Shown one piece after another: positions 5,012-5,299 of a stretch of 5,299 bases of DNA. The first letter of the stretch is position 1; every line of letters begins with the position of its first letter. The DNA comes from a bacterium (GTDB taxonomy: Bacteria > Patescibacteriota > Minisyncoccia > UBA6257 > 1-14-0-10-44-23): positions 1-5,299 of the forward strand of contig JAUYME010000042.1 of the NCBI GenBank assembly GCA_030699515.1, read 5' to 3'. The notes under the pieces are model-generated. The model did no database searches. It was not told the origin of the DNA and was given only the letters and a program-made list of their open reading frames with translations. The position numbers and the translations under genes are program-made.

Positions 5012-5249
5012 AGTGACATTCTTGCGACAGGGGAATCCTGTTGTAAAACATTCAGTTTCGCGACTACTTCGAAAATGGTCGCACAATTTATTACAGCATA
5101 AAAATATCATCTCGCAATAACGGCAAACCCTCCAGATATGCGCACCGCAACAAAGATAATAATCGGCTTCAAGCTTTTGACAAAAATTTTCATACGAAAA
5201 GCAAGTATGGCAAATTGTATAAATCAGCCAATAAAAAGTCGGGCCGTCA

Positions 5250-5258
5250 TGTGGATAA
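5250..5258 (-). promoter_or_regulatory. Perfect DnaA box
   Basis: TGTGGATAA on the plus strand is the complement of TTATCCACA, the canonical DnaA box. A weaker relative, ATTTCCACA, lies at 5285-5293 on the plus strand. Whether DnaA binds here is inferred. Confidence 0.45.
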
Positions 5259-5276
5259 AGTCATAGCAGGGGAGTA

Positions 5277-5282
5277 TTGACA
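5277..5282 (+). promoter_or_regulatory. Possible -35 element of a rightward promoter cut by the window edge
   Basis: TTGACA is a perfect -35 hexamer 17 bp before the right edge; a -10 at normal spacing would fall just outside. It suggests a gene reading rightwards beyond the window, but half a promoter cannot be confirmed. Confidence 0.3.
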
Positions 5283-5299
5283 ACATTTCCACACTATGT

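Larger units (their letters stand above)
4642..5299. other. 658-bp region without a convincing gene, rich in repeats, palindromes and DnaA-box matches
   Basis: No reading frame here has a protein-like composition. The longest open frame (about 95 codons, starting at a TTG at 4833) is a translation of the repeats. Contents: copies B to E of the 18-bp repeat, a 54-bp duplicated segment, several inverted repeats (4690-5011), DnaA-box matches (4900-4908 and 5250-5258), scattered TGTTTCAC half-sites, and a TTGACA near the right edge. From 5100 to 5245 nothing with clear structure was found. The leftward operon is transcribed away from this region. An origin/centromere-type region is an inference, not a demonstrated function. 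Confidence 0.6.

Noticed and set aside
4833..5120. 95-codon plus-strand open frame starting at TTG
   Set aside because: It is a read-through of the 18-bp repeats and palindromes, rich in His, Leu and Phe from the repeated motif, with no ribosome binding site or recognisable domain.
5107..5193. 28-codon minus-strand frame (ATG at 5193) with a mildly hydrophobic product
   Set aside because: No ribosome binding site, no convincing promoter and no family resemblance; frames this short arise by chance.
5186..5225. Plus-strand promoter from TTGACA at 5178 with TATAAA at 5219
   Set aside because: The two hexamers are about 35 bp apart, and no -10 lies at a 16-18 bp distance from the TTGACA.

Overview
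This window probably comes from a Candidate Phyla Radiation (Patescibacteria) type bacterium. The hints are compact, AT-leaning sequence, a leftward nusA-ppa-tig-clpP run, weak or absent Shine-Dalgarno sequences, short tandem repeats in the intergenic gaps, and a free-standing LAGLIDADG homing endonuclease. This placement is an inference; no rRNA or other phylogenetic marker was compared.

Left part (1-3527, minus strand): four housekeeping genes read leftwards in the order nusA (2169-3527), ppa (1601-2143), tig (313-1557) and the first 70 codons of clpP (1-211, cut by the window edge). Gaps are 25, 43 and 101 bp, so one operon is likely. It would be driven by a good sigma70-type promoter at 3608-3635, with a perfect 8-bp hairpin in the nusA leader. 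The operon couples transcription control (NusA), pyrophosphate removal (Ppa), nascent-chain folding (trigger factor) and proteolysis (ClpP). Two of the gaps hold small degenerate tandem repeats: a 7-mer after tig and an 8-mer over the ppa stop.

Middle (3528-4170): a 32-bp perfect palindrome lies between the nusA promoter and a YraN/UPF0102 nuclease-like gene (3711-4103, minus, GTG start). Upstream of yraN is a compact divergent promoter region that also serves the next gene.

Right part (4171-5299): a 156-codon LAGLIDADG homing endonuclease gene on the plus strand (4171-4641) is bracketed by perfect 18-bp inverted repeats (4141-4158 and 4649-4666). About 650 bp without a convincing gene follow. 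This stretch holds more copies of the same repeat, three palindromes or inverted repeats, a 54-bp duplicated segment and two good DnaA-box matches. The 8-mer TGTTTCAC (or its complement) occurs nine times exactly between 4150 and 4960. It is the half-site of the bacterial centromere parS (TGTTTCACGTGAAACA), although no complete parS is present. Together with the DnaA boxes and housekeeping genes transcribed away from the region, this makes an origin/centromere-like region colonised by, or dependent on, a homing endonuclease the most interesting hypothesis here. It is not proven.
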